The notes: a model not told the origin generated them from the letters alone. DNA of 64,000 bases from CAVVIH01 sp963748295 (GCA_963748295.1 CAVVIH010000007.1:102868-166867); one strand, 5' to 3'. Numbered from the stretch's first letter, positions 1 to 9,488 are shown. Translations and numbers: made by a program.

Positions 1-1903
1 TCGCCTGATCGAGCATCGCCGCCGCTTCAGCGGGCCGGTCCGTCTGCATCAGCGCCGCCGCCTGCACGAGGCCGGCGGCGGCAACGGTTTCGAGCCTGTA
101 CTTCGTTGCCTGCTCCACCGCCGCGGACGCGAGCTTCTGCGCCGCTTCGAACTGTCCGTCCGAAGCCGTCACGCTGCTCAGCGCGGTCTGAATGCGCACC
201 TGCTGGTAAATGCTTCCTGACTCGGTCGCGCGCGACCATGCGCGCTCCAGCTCGACCCGCGCCAGCTTGGGTTCGACGCCGGCATCGTAGAGAGCGCCGC
301 GCCGAATCATGACTTCGGTAACACCCTCGGCGTCCGACGCCGCGCGGTACAGACCGCTCGGCTTCTTCGAACGCCGCCAGCGCGTCCTTCCGTCTGACCT
401 CGAGGCCGTGCAATGTCCCCAGCCGCAGGTACGCCGCGGCGTACGTCTTGTCCTGCGCGATGGCGACTCGAATACGACTTCCGGGCGTCGGTGTCGCAGC
501 CCCGCTGCTTCCTGGGCGCGCCCGACATCCAGCCAGCCCCGCGACTTGTCCGGCACGCAGATCCACGAGCCTGCGATAGCGCGTCACGGCGGAATCGACA
601 TCGCGGAGCACGAGCGCGCGTGCGGCCTGAAGGCGGAGGCTCTCGATCTCCGGCAGCCGTGATTCGTCGGGCACCACGGCGGACAAGCGCACGAGATCGT
701 CTTTGGCAGCCGTCTCGTCATCGAGCTCCGCGTGTGCCTCGGCAAGGCGCGCAAAGGCGAGCGCGTGATTGGGGAAACGCCTTCATCGCCTCTTCGAGCA
801 TCTGCACGGCCGTAGAAATATGCTCCGTCACGGATCGCGTCGGTTCCCCGTTCGTACCACTGCTGCGAATCGGCCGGCACCGGCGGCAGCGGACGCGGAC
901 GCGTCCAGATCCAGCCACCCACCACAGCGAGCATCAGCACGGCGCCGGCAGTCAGCGCTGGTGCGTAACGCGACCACCACCGCCGGCCGGGCACTTCGTG
1001 CCCGCCGCTGAAGGTGTCGCGCCTTGTCTGCGACGACAACACCCCGATCGCGCCAACGACCTCGTCCGCGGACTGGAATCGATCCTCGCGATCCTTCGCC
1101 ATCAGCCTGGCGCAGAGCTCGTCGTGACGGCCGTCCAGATCCGGCCGCAGGCTCGACGGCGCCGGCGGATGGACGTGCAGGATGTTCGCAACCGTCTCGA
1201 ACGTGGTGGTCCCATCGAACGCGCGGCGGCCGGTCAGACACTCGAACAGCACGACGCCGAGCGAAAACAGGTCCGAGCGCCCGTCGATCGGACCCTGCTG
1301 CACCTGTTCGGGCGACATGTAGCCGGGGGTGCCGACGATCGTGCCTGCCGCGGTCGGGTTCGAAAACGTCGAGGTGTCATCGGCGGGACTGGCCTGCGCA
1401 ACCACCTTGGCGATCCCGAGGTCGAGCAGCTTGGGAACGCGGTTGGGCATCACCATCACGTTGGCCGGCTTCAGATCGCGATGGATGACGCCATGGCGGT
1501 GCGCGGCGGCGAGCGCCTCGGCAAGATGGGCGCAAAGCGACAGCGCGTCGCGTACGGCCATCGGCCCGCGTTCGAGCACTGTTGCGAGCGTTTCTCCTTC
1601 GACGTACTGCATCACGATGAAGATGCGGCCGTCGGGCGTCTCCCCCATTTCGAAGACCGTGCAGATGCCTGGATGGTCGAGCGACGCGGCCGCCTGCGCT
1701 TCCCGCAGCAGCCGGCGGCGCGCCTCGTCGTCTTGCCTCTTGTCTGGCAGCAGGAACTTGATGGCGACCTTACGGCCGAGCTTGAGATCGTCGGCGAGAT
1801 ACACCTCGCCCATGCCGCCGCTGCCCAGCAGCTCGAGAAGCCTGTAGCCTGCCGGGGCTACCTGGCCCAGGGCCGGACCCTCAGGCCGGCCGCTCTGATA
1901 CAT
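1..1903 (-). CDS. Ser/Thr protein kinase with TPR-like tail (5' complete, 3' end beyond window, frame-broken)
   Basis: Membrane-anchored eukaryote-like (PknB-type) kinase. From the start at 1903 the glycine loop LGSGGMGEVY lies near residues 25-35, the ATP lysine in VAIK at about 49, HRDLKPAN at about 141, and the magnesium motif is DLG instead of DFG at about 161. A single membrane helix follows at about 324-343, then TPR-like helices. The kinase frame ends near 835, and the tail continues only if the frame is changed near 835, 775, 545-470 and 350; read that way, TPR-like sequence (alanine-rich amphipathic helices) continues to base 1 and off the window. The breaks at 835 and 775 are each one surplus base, so they look like sequence errors rather than decay. 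Divergent from the zinc-ribbon gene at 2044. The kinase call is secure; the substrate is unknown. Confidence 0.85.
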
Positions 1904-2043
1904 GTCGAGAGGTCCTCGGGGAAATGACCGTGGGAGTATACGCCGGTACAGCCTGGTGTGTCGGGGCATCCATACCCATATGAGCTTGCGAGCCTCTGCA
2001 TTTCGCCTTCCCGATTGAAGCCGGTTTCTCCCCTGGAGGCCCC

Positions 2044-2631
2044 ATGGATCTCGTTCAGGCCAGAACCATCGCGATTCCCCGAAACTCTCGCTGGCGCACG
2101 CGGCTTGCCTGCAGGCTCTGGGGACATCATGTAGATAACCATCTGTTCCGGAAGGACTTGGGCTCGCACCGCTCGTGCCGGTGCGGCGAGCTGTATCTGA
2201 CGACCGACGGCGCGCACACGCGCGTGCGCCACACACTCTCCTGTTTTCTCGGCCATCACACTTACGTGCGCATCGCCGACCGCGCCGGCCATCACGAATA
2301 CGCCTGCGTGCAATGCGGACATCCGCTGGTGTTCGAGGCGGATGCCGATCCCTACGCCTCAGCTGGTGAATTCAAGAAGAAGGTGCGTTACCTCTGCGGC
2401 CTGTTCGGCCATCGCGTGCACAATGTCGGGGCGCGGGACGGATTCGTCGAATACGCCTGCCACTGCGGCCACTCGTTCCTCAAGGACGAGACGCCGACGC
2501 GCGTCATACGTCATCCCATGATTTGCGTGGTATCCGGCCATTACGTACGGTACGTAACCTCGCGGGCGGGATACTCCGAATACGTGTGCCGCAACTGCGG
2601 CCATCCGTTCTGCTTTGCAGATCCTGCATAA
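2044..2631 (+). CDS. four-repeat zinc-ribbon-like protein of unknown function
   Basis: A 195-residue soluble protein built of four copies of one module, at roughly residues 23-51, 67-97, 118-145 and 161-191. Each module has the plan C-x(2,3)-GH-x(7-9)-R-x-G-x(2)-EY-x-C-x(1,2)-CGHPF. The first copy is the most divergent (ends SCRCGEL). Each repeat offers two or three cysteines and one or two histidines, which suggests one zinc ion per module (inference). I do not recognise a named family, and no catalytic motif is visible. It is transcribed divergently from the kinase at 1903, so the shared 140 bp gap probably holds both promoters. It could be a nucleic-acid or protein-binding adaptor. Confidence 0.75.
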   Translation: MDLVQARTIAIPRNSRWRTRLACRLWGHHVDNHLFRKDLGSHRSCRCGELYLTTDGAHTRVRHTLSCFLGHHTYVRIADRAGHHEYACVQCGHPLVFEADADPYASAGEFKKKVRYLCGLFGHRVHNVGARDGFVEYACHCGHSFLKDETPTRVIRHPMICVVSGHYVRYVTSRAGYSEYVCRNCGHPFCFADPA

Positions 2632-2692
2632 CTCCCAACTCCCAAAAAGGCCAACTCCCAAAAAACCGAATCCCAAGTCCCAACTCTCAAAA
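2630..2692. repeat. AACTCCCAA low-complexity repeat
   Basis: Five degenerate copies of the word AACTCCCAA or (G)TCCCAA separated by short A-runs, directly after the stop of the zinc-ribbon gene. On the minus strand this reads as spaced GGGAGTT blocks, which could in principle form a G-rich structure. It encodes nothing plausible. Confidence 0.6.
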
Positions 2693-2707
2693 ACACACGT
2701 ATTTCGT

Positions 2708-2729
2708 ATTGACAATAAAAATTGTCAAT
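2708..2729. promoter_or_regulatory. perfect 9-4-9 palindrome, probable repressor operator
   Basis: ATTGACAAT, an AAAA loop, then its exact reverse complement ATTGTCAAT, 30 bp before the SRPBCC start codon at 2759. The left arm contains a perfect TTGACA -35 hexamer, so a dimeric repressor bound here would block RNA polymerase. The region is AT-rich against a GC-rich background. No regulator gene lies next to it, so the binding protein must be encoded elsewhere. Confidence 0.6.
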
Positions 2730-2758
2730 GCTTCAATGGACCGCGAGAAGGAGGTCCA

Positions 2759-3505
2759 ATGGCGGTGAACACCAGAACCCCGAGTGAGCGAAGAGTCGAG
2801 CTGCAGTACGAAGTGCCGGGAACGCCCGAACAGGTGTGGCACGCGATTGCGACCGGGCCGGGGATCTCGTCGTGGTTCGCTCCAACTGACGTGGAGGAGC
2901 GCGAAGGCGGCGCGATTGCGTTTCGAATGGGCCCTGGCATGGAGTCGTCCGGCGTCGTGACGCGCTGGGAGCCTCCGCGCCGGTTCGCCTACGAAGAGCG
3001 CGACTGGAGTCCGAATGCTCCCCCGCTCGGAACAGAGTTCATCATCGAGGCCCGCTCGGGTGGCACGTGCACGGTCCGGCTGGTTCACAGCCTCTTCGCC
3101 GACAGCGCGGAGTGGGACGACCAGATGGACAGCTTCGAAAAAGGCTGGGCGTCGGTCTTCGACGTGCTTCGCATTTACATGACTCGCTTCTACAACCAGC
3201 CCTCCTCCGCCTTTCGTGCGTTGAGAAGCGTCAGCGCCTCTGAACCAGACACCTGGAAGGTTCTCCAGGAAGCACTTCCTGCTCTCAAGGGCCAGCTGCA
3301 GGCTCCGGTTTCGCGCAAGTCCCCCCACGAGGCATTGCTGCTTCTCGACACGCCTGCGCCCGGTATCGCGCTGGTTGGAGCCTTCACGTGGGGCAACAAG
3401 GTCCACGCGTCGCTCGCCTTCTATTTTTTCGGGCCCGGTGCGGCATTGGCCGTCGCGCGAGAGGAACCGCGCTGGACGGCCTGGCTCGAACAGAAGTTCG
3501 GATAA
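2759..3505 (+). CDS. SRPBCC/AHSA1-domain protein
   Basis: 248 residues. The N-terminal half has the START-like AHSA1 pattern: VELQYEVPGTPEQVWHAI, then GISSWFAP, EGGAIAFRMG, a strand with RFAYEERDW and the long C-terminal helix WDDQMDSFEKGWASVFD. About 100 residues beyond the usual domain (from about residue 145) resemble a second, weaker SRPBCC-like segment. I chose ATG 2759 because AGAAGGAGG sits at the right distance, although the frame stays open further upstream. Proteins of this fold bind hydrophobic ligands or act as accessory factors; in bacteria they are often paired with an ArsR repressor, which is absent here (compare 11938-12772). Ligand unknown. Confidence 0.8.
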   Translation: MAVNTRTPSERRVELQYEVPGTPEQVWHAIATGPGISSWFAPTDVEEREGGAIAFRMGPGMESSGVVTRWEPPRRFAYEERDWSPNAPPLGTEFIIEARSGGTCTVRLVHSLFADSAEWDDQMDSFEKGWASVFDVLRIYMTRFYNQPSSAFRALRSVSASEPDTWKVLQEALPALKGQLQAPVSRKSPHEALLLLDTPAPGIALVGAFTWGNKVHASLAFYFFGPGAALAVAREEPRWTAWLEQKFG

Positions 3506-3556
3506 CTCCCTTCGCCCGAAATCCACGGACGACGCGCGTCCGTAGTAACGAGGCAG

Positions 3557-5883
3557 ATGCGACATTTACACTTCGCCATCTGCCTCGTCTTGCTCACGGT
3601 CGCTTCCCAGACGATGCGCGCCCAGACCGCCACGCTGTCCGGTGTCATCAGGGATGAAGCCGGCGGAGTGCTGCCCGGCGCTCTGATCGAACTCCGCAGT
3701 GGACTGCAGGTCAGAACGGCAGTGACCGGCGGAGGCGGCGCGTATCGCTTCGACGGCATCCCCGCCGGCCGGCTCGAACTGTCGGTCACGCTGGCGCAGT
3801 TCGCCGCCGCGCGGCGTCAGGTAGACGCGCCTGGATCGGGAACCCTGCAGATCGATATCGTGCTGGCGCTGGCGCTCAACGCGGACGTCACGGTGACGGG
3901 CAAGTCGACGTTCTCGAACCTCGCGGACGTCGTCGATCCCTTCAAGAGCCTGATCGGCATCGCGCAGTCAGCCAGTCAGGGCGCGATCACCGCGCGGCAG
4001 CTCGACACTCGCCCGTTGCTTCGCCCTGGTGAAGTGCTCGAAATGGTGCCGGGCCTCGTCATCAGCCAGCACAGCGGCGAAGGCAAAGCCAATCAGTACC
4101 ATCTGCGCGGCTTCAATCTCGATCACGGAACTGATTTCGCCACGACGGTGGCGGGCATGCCGGTCAACCTGCCGACGCACGGCCACGGTCAAGGCTATTC
4201 CGATCTGAACTTCGTGATCCCGGAGCTGGTCAGCGGCGTGCAATTCTCCAAGGGCCCCTACTTCGCCGATCAGGGCGATTTCGCAACCGCCGGCGCCGCG
4301 AGCATCAACTACGTCAATTCGCTGGCGCAGCCGCTGGTTCGCATCACCGGCGGCGGCCAGGCCTTCGGCCGCGCTGTTTTGGCCGCTACTCCGGATCTGT
4401 GGAACGGCCAGCTGCTGGCGGCGGTGGAACTGCAGCACGACGACGGGCCGTGGACGTCACCCGACCGGTTGAAGAAGATCAACGCGGTCTTGCGCTACAC
4501 GCGCGGCGACGCCTTGAACGGCGCCTCGGGCACGTTCATGGCGTATCGAGGCACGTGGAACTCCAGCGATCAGATTCCGCGCCGCGCGGTGGCCGGCGGA
4601 TCGCTCTCGCGCTTCGGCACGGTGGACGACAGCGCCGGTGGCGACGCGTCGCGTTACAGCGGCTCGTTCGAATGGCAGCGCACGCGCGGCAGCGCCAGCA
4701 CGAAGCTCACCGCCTTCGGCATCGCGCAGCGCCTCGATCTGTTCTCGAACTTCACCTACTTTCTCGACGATCCGGAGAACGGCGATCAGTTCCGCCAGGC
4801 GGATCGCCGACTCACGACCGGCGCGAAGCTGACGCATCGCCGCATCGAGCGCTGGGGCGGACGGCTGGTCCAGAACACGTTCGGTGCTCAGATCCGGAAC
4901 GACCAGGTTTTCGACGTGGGGCTGTTTCACACACGTGAACGTGAGTTACTGAACACCGTGCGAGAGGACGAGGTGATGCAGACCAGCCTCTCGGCGTACT
5001 ACCAGAATGAAGCGGAGTTGTATCCGAAAGTCCGCACCCTCGCCGGCGTCCGGGTTGATGGATTCCGGTTCGGTGTCGACTCGGGCGATCCTCGCAACGC
5101 CGGAACAGCTATGCGGCCCTCGCAAGCCCGAAAAGCGGCGTCGTCCTGGGACCCTGGCAGGGTACCGAGTTCTACGTCAACGCCGGAATGGGCTTTCACA
5201 GCAACGACGCGCGCGGCGCCACGATCACGATCGATCCGCGCACGGGTGGACCCGTGGATCGCGTCACGCCGCTGGCCCGGGCGCGGGGCGCGGAGGTCGG
5301 GCTTCGCAGCGTGCTGATTCCAAGGCTGCAGACGACGGTGACCGCGTGGACGCTTGGACTCGATTCCGAGCTGGTGTTCGTCGGCGATGCGGGGACGACC
5401 GAAGCCGGCCGCCCGAGCCGGCGTGCCGGGATCGAGTGGACCAACTACTACTCGCCGTGGCCGTGGCTGACGTGCGATGCCGATGTGTCGATCTCGCGCG
5501 CACGCTTCACCGATGGCGCGCCGGAGGGCGCCTCTATCCCGGGCGCGGTTGAAACCGTCGTCTCGGCGGGCGCGACCGTCACCAGCAGACATGACTTCTT
5601 TGGCAGCATCCGCTGGCGCTACTTCGGCCCCCGCCCGCTGGCCGGGGACAACTCGGTCCGCTCGCGCGCCACGAGCCTCGTCAATCTCCAAGCGGGCTAC
5701 CGGTTCACGAACCATCTGCGGCTCGCGGTCGACGTGTTCAACCTGCTCGATTCGAACGACAGCGATATCGAATACTTCTACCGCTCGCGTCTGCCCGGAG
5801 AGCCGCCCGCCGGCGTGGACGACATCCATTTCCATCCGACGTTGAAGCGCACGGTCAGGGTCAGCCTGACGGTGGGGATGTGA
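3557..5883 (+). CDS. TonB-dependent outer-membrane receptor (frame break near 5100)
   Basis: Signal peptide (about residues 1-22), then a carboxypeptidase-regulatory-like beta-sandwich (ATLSGVIRDEAGGVLPGA; AYRFDGIPAG), then the plug domain (GEVLEMVPGLVISQHSGEG; YHLRGFNLDHGTDF) and a long beta-barrel ending in a TonB-receptor-like aromatic strand (RTVRVSLTV). The plug motif with NLPTHGHGQGYSDLNF is typical of a receptor subfamily whose substrate is not settled. The reading frame breaks at about 5095-5108: the first part runs out of homology after DSGDPRN and the next frame resumes with NSYAALASPKSG. One missing base explains this. Total about 775 residues, normal for the family. No partner transport gene is adjacent. 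Confidence 0.85.
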
Positions 5884-5897
5884 CCAGTGTCACGTGC

Positions 5898-5994
5898 CTT
5901 CCGCCTAAAGGCGGAAGCTACAGGGTGGGATCTAAGAAGCTACAGGGTGGGATCTAATCAGTTGTCCCTGTGGCTTCCGCCTTTAGGCGGAAGC
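5898..5994. repeat. pair of REP-like hairpins with internal direct repeat
   Basis: Two near-identical palindromes: CTTCCGCC-TAAA-GGCGGAAG at 5898-5917 and GCTTCCGCC-TTTA-GGCGGAAGC at 5973-5994, in opposite orientation with respect to the loop. Between them a 21-base direct repeat starting AAGCTACAGGG occurs at 5915-5935 and 5937-5957. The block lies in the gap after the TonB receptor and before the zinc-finger gene and could act as a terminator or as a dispersed REP element. A hairpin of the same architecture (7 bp arms, TTTA loop) lies at 31986. Confidence 0.7.
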
Positions 5995-6010
5995 ACGTCA
6001 TACTCACTTC

Positions 6011-6268
6011 ATGTGCGCACATACTCAGGCAATCAGCACCGTCAAGACGCCGAAGGCTCATCAGTGTGAGGAGTGCGTGAAGATCGGCGCGCGGTGGGTG
6101 CACCTGCGAACGTGTCAGATGTGCGGCGTCACGCTCTGCTGTGATTCGTCGCCGAACAAGCACGCGACGAAGCACGCACGCGCGACCTCCCATCCGGTGA
6201 TCGCATCCGCCGAGCAGGGCGAACGGTGGCTGGACTGTTATCCGGATGATGACTTCGTGGAGTACTAG
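6011..6268 (+). CDS. UBP-type zinc finger protein
   Basis: A stand-alone 85-residue zf-UBP domain. Ligands seen: HQCEEC near residues 17-22, CQMCG near 35-39, CC at 43-44, then the histidines of NKHATKH and ATSHPV, followed by the conserved tail GERWLDCYPDD. In eukaryotes this fold binds ubiquitin C-termini, but bacterial stand-alone copies have no established partner. Full length for the bacterial family. Convergent with PEP carboxylase, separated by the GCACGT repeat. Confidence 0.9.
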   Translation: MCAHTQAISTVKTPKAHQCEECVKIGARWVHLRTCQMCGVTLCCDSSPNKHATKHARATSHPVIASAEQGERWLDCYPDDDFVEY

Positions 6269-6272
6269 CCCT

Positions 6273-6328
6273 GCACGTAGCACGTGACAAGCAGCACGTC
6301 GCACGTAGCACCTCGCACGTCGCACGTG
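6273..6328. repeat. GCACGT hexamer array
   Basis: Six close copies of GCACGT or GCACCT, spaced by two or three bases, fill the 60 bp between the convergent zinc-finger and PEP carboxylase genes. The unit is nearly self-complementary (ACGT), so many alternative hairpins are possible. A role as a bidirectional terminator or as a repeat island is inference. Confidence 0.55.
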
Positions 6329-8977
6329 TCATCCCGTATTCCGCATCCCCGCCGCGATGCCGTTGACGGTGACCATCAGCGCCGCGCGCGTGCGCGGGTC
6401 GTCTTGCTCGCGGACGCGGCGCAGCAGTTCGACCTGCACCAGGTTCAGCGGATCGACGTACGGGTTGCGCACGTCGATCGAGCGCCGGATCACGGGATTC
6501 GATTCGAGCAGCTCGCCATGGCCGGTGACGCGCAGTATCCCGTCGATCGCACGCTGAAGCCGCGCGCGCAGATCGGCGCCGATCGGCTGCCGTTCCGGCG
6601 GCACCAGCCGGCGGTCGTACTCGGCGGCAATCCGGCCGTCCGCCTTCGCGAGCACCATCTCGATCAGGCCAATCGCCGACTGGAACTGCGGCCACTCGCG
6701 ATACATCGCCTCCAGCCGATCGCGTTCGCCGCGCGCCGTCGCGCAGTCGAGCGCGTCCTCGACGCCGAGCCAGGCGCCGAGCATCAGCCGCGTCTGGGTC
6801 CAGGCGAACTGCCAGGGTATGGCACGCAGGTCGGACACGCCAGATCCCCCGCCCCGCCGCGCGGGACGGCTGCCGATGTTCAGACGCGCGATCTCCGCTT
6901 CGGGCGTCGACGCGTGGAAGTAGTCGATGAACCGGGGATCCTCGTAGACGATCCGCCTGAATGTCGCGCGGGCGTCGGCCGACAAGCGTTCCATGCACGC
7001 CCGCCACTCCGGCGCAGGCTCTTGCGCGGGGAGGAGCCACGCGTCCAGCGTCCCGGTCGTGTAGATCTCCATCGTCCGCAGCGCGATGTCCGGCAGGCCG
7101 AACACCGCCTGCAGCATCTCCCCCTGCTCCGTCACGCGAAGCGTGCCGTCGATCGATCCGGGCGGCTGCGACTTGATCGCGAGGTACGTCGGTCCGCCGC
7201 CGCGGCCGATGCTGCCGCCGCGGCCGTGGAACAGCGTGACGCGGATGCCGTTGCGGCTGCACGCGGCGACGACCGCCTCCTGCGCTTTGTAGAGATCCCA
7301 GCCGGCCGTCAAACGCCCGACGTCCTTCGCGGAGTCGGAGTAACCGATCATGACCTCCTGCCGCCCTCTCGTCCGCGCGCGATACCGGGGGATGCGAAGC
7401 AGCCGATCGATCACGTCGCCGGCGTTCTGCAAGTCCGCGGACGTCTCGAACAACGGCACGGCGCGCAAGGGGCTGGCGACGCGGGACTCCTTCTGCAGCA
7501 GCTCGACCGCGAGAACGTCCGACACGTTGCGCGCCATGGTGATGACGTAGGCGCCAAGCGAGCCGGCGGGCGTCCGGGCGATCATCCGGAACGTGGCGAG
7601 CACGTCCTGGACCTCGGGGGCCGGCTTCAGGTCGGCCGGAATCAGCGGGCGCCGGCCTGCGAGCTCCGTCAGGAGGAAATCGACGCGCTTGGCTTCGTCC
7701 CAGTCGGCATACGAGCCGAGGCCAAGCGCCGACGTCACGGCCGCGAGCGTTTCGGTGTGCCTGGATGCATCCTGACGGATGTCGAGGCGCGCCAGGGTCA
7801 TGCCGAACGCGCTGACGCGTCTGAGCACATCCTCCAGCCGGCCTCCGGCGATGAGCTGATGCCCGGTGGCCTCGAGTGACTGATGGCACGCGAGCAGCGT
7901 GTCCATCAGCTCATCGGGTTCGACGTAGACGCTGGCGTCCGGCTGAACATTGGCATCGGCGCCGAGCGAGGCCTCGACCCATTCGCGGGTCGCGAGCATC
8001 CGCGTGCGCACCCCGCGCAGCACTTCGCGGTAGGGCTCATGCGCGCCTCGCGCACGCTCGCGCAGCTCCGGCGTCGCCGCCTCGAGCGACAGCTCGTCGC
8101 GCAGCGCCTCGATCTCGCCGAGATAGAGATCCGCGGCAACCCATCGCGCCAACAGGCAGGCGCGCCGTGTCACTTCGGGGGTAACGTTCGCGTTGCCGTC
8201 GCGATCGCCGCCGATCCAGGAGCCGAACCGCACGGGGGTCACGCCAATCGGCAGGCCGCGGCCGGTGTTGGCGCGCAACGCGCGGTCGACGCTGCGCAAA
8301 TACCGTGGCAACGCCTCCCACAGGCTCTGCTCGAACACGATGAGGCCGCTGCGGACTTCATCGAGAGGCGTCGGCGGCCGATCGCGAATCTCGTCGGTCG
8401 CCCACGCGGCGTCGATCTCACGGTGGATCGCGGCGATCAGTTCCTGCTGCTCGGGCGGTGTGAGATCGGGACGATCGCGGCGCGCCAGCGCTCGCGCGGT
8501 CCGGTTGTATTTCTGAACGAGCGTGCGCCGGGCGACTTCGGTCGGATGCGCCGTCAGCACCAGCTCGATCTGCAGGGCGCACACCGCCTCATGCAGCCGA
8601 TCGCCGGACAGCCCGGACGCCAGCAGCCGCGCGAATCCCTCTTCGCACGAGCCCTCCTGCGGTCGCGCCTGCGGGTCGCGCTGATACTCGCGCCGGCGGC
8701 GGATGCGGTGATGCTGCTCGGCGACGTTCGCCAGGTGGAGAAAATGCGCAAACGCCCGCGAGATCGGCACCGCATCGTCGAGCGACATGTTCGCCAGCTC
8801 GTCGGCGAGCGCGCGGAAGTCGTCGTCATGGCCGGCTCTGGCGCTCTTCGCCAGCGCCCGGACACGCTCGACAGTACGGAAAATCGCTTCGCCCGCATGC
8901 CGCCGCAGCGTGTCGCCAAGCAGTTCCCCCAGCAGCCGCACGTCGTCGCGCAGCGGCTTGTGCGGATCCCCTTCCAT
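6329..8977 (-). CDS. ppc: phosphoenolpyruvate carboxylase
   Basis: Carboxylates phosphoenolpyruvate with bicarbonate to oxaloacetate, refilling the TCA cycle; cytoplasmic. 882 residues, the usual bacterial length. Visible signatures: VLTAHPTEVARRT with the catalytic histidine near residue 145, the SWIGGDRDGN block, and the second catalytic block with MIGYSDSAKDVGR followed by LFHGRGGSIGRGGGP, and the invariant C-terminal tail ending MRNTG. The frame is unbroken end to end. It stands alone, convergent with the zinc-finger gene and divergent from 9021, so it appears monocistronic. Confidence 0.97.
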   Translation of the reverse strand: MEGDPHKPLRDDVRLLGELLGDTLRRHAGEAIFRTVERVRALAKSARAGHDDDFRALADELANMSLDDAVPISRAFAHFLHLANVAEQHHRIRRRREYQRDPQARPQEGSCEEGFARLLASGLSGDRLHEAVCALQIELVLTAHPTEVARRTLVQKYNRTARALARRDRPDLTPPEQQELIAAIHREIDAAWATDEIRDRPPTPLDEVRSGLIVFEQSLWEALPRYLRSVDRALRANTGRGLPIGVTPVRFGSWIGGDRDGNANVTPEVTRRACLLARWVAADLYLGEIEALRDELSLEAATPELRERARGAHEPYREVLRGVRTRMLATREWVEASLGADANVQPDASVYVEPDELMDTLLACHQSLEATGHQLIAGGRLEDVLRRVSAFGMTLARLDIRQDASRHTETLAAVTSALGLGSYADWDEAKRVDFLLTELAGRRPLIPADLKPAPEVQDVLATFRMIARTPAGSLGAYVITMARNVSDVLAVELLQKESRVASPLRAVPLFETSADLQNAGDVIDRLLRIPRYRARTRGRQEVMIGYSDSAKDVGRLTAGWDLYKAQEAVVAACSRNGIRVTLFHGRGGSIGRGGGPTYLAIKSQPPGSIDGTLRVTEQGEMLQAVFGLPDIALRTMEIYTTGTLDAWLLPAQEPAPEWRACMERLSADARATFRRIVYEDPRFIDYFHASTPEAEIARLNIGSRPARRGGGSGVSDLRAIPWQFAWTQTRLMLGAWLGVEDALDCATARGERDRLEAMYREWPQFQSAIGLIEMVLAKADGRIAAEYDRRLVPPERQPIGADLRARLQRAIDGILRVTGHGELLESNPVIRRSIDVRNPYVDPLNLVQVELLRRVREQDDPRTRAALMVTVNGIAAGMRNTG

Positions 8978-9020
8978 CGCTCAAGCATAGATCTCCATCG
9001 CCACCTGCTACTATCTGGGG

Positions 9021-9434
9021 ATGGCTCTCGACGAACGCGCATTCTTTACGGAGAAACCGGAAACCCGCCAGGGACGCTATCAGTGCCCCAAGTGCCGCCG
9101 CTCGGGCGACTACAGCATCCGCTGGGTCCGGCGCACGAAAAAGGACCGGCCGCCGCCTGGCGCTGACGATGCCGATCGAGCGAAGTTCGCCAAGCTGCGC
9201 GATTACCTGCTGCGGCTGGACGACGAGGTGGCGTGCAAGACGTGCGGGAAGAAGTTCGAAATCCCGTCGCAGCATTCGCTGATGTTCGTGGATCAGCTGG
9301 CCGGCCTGCCCAACGACGACGAGCTCGAACGCGAGATCGCGGACGCGGACACGTCCGGTGACGCCGAGCCGGCGCCCGAGCGCAAGCCCTCGCTGCCCGC
9401 GCGGTTCACACGCGGCTCGAGCGGATGGAAGTAG
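9021..9434 (+). CDS. small zinc-ribbon protein, hypothetical
   Basis: 137 residues. One zinc ribbon is seen: YQCPKCRRSGDYSIRW near residues 20-35 pairs with VACKTCGKKFEIP near 70-82, separated by a charged helical insert. The last 35 residues are acidic then basic and probably disordered. Divergent from PEP carboxylase with only 43 bp between starts. I do not recognise a named family; the layout suggests a nucleic-acid-binding or chaperone-like accessory protein, which is speculation. Confidence 0.7.
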   Translation: MALDERAFFTEKPETRQGRYQCPKCRRSGDYSIRWVRRTKKDRPPPGADDADRAKFAKLRDYLLRLDDEVACKTCGKKFEIPSQHSLMFVDQLAGLPNDDELEREIADADTSGDAEPAPERKPSLPARFTRGSSGWK

Positions 9435-9488
9435 AGTTCGAGATCACGGTGTTAGAGGAGAGGAGTCGGCGGAGTTCACGGGGCTTTT

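Noticed and set aside
413..1927. 504-codon plus-strand ORF opposite the first kinase
   Set aside because: Arg/Pro/His-rich with no domain pattern; it is antisense to a kinase with intact motifs. A GC-skew shadow.
6284..7879. 531-codon plus-strand ORF
   Set aside because: Antisense to PEP carboxylase, which is intact and strongly conserved.
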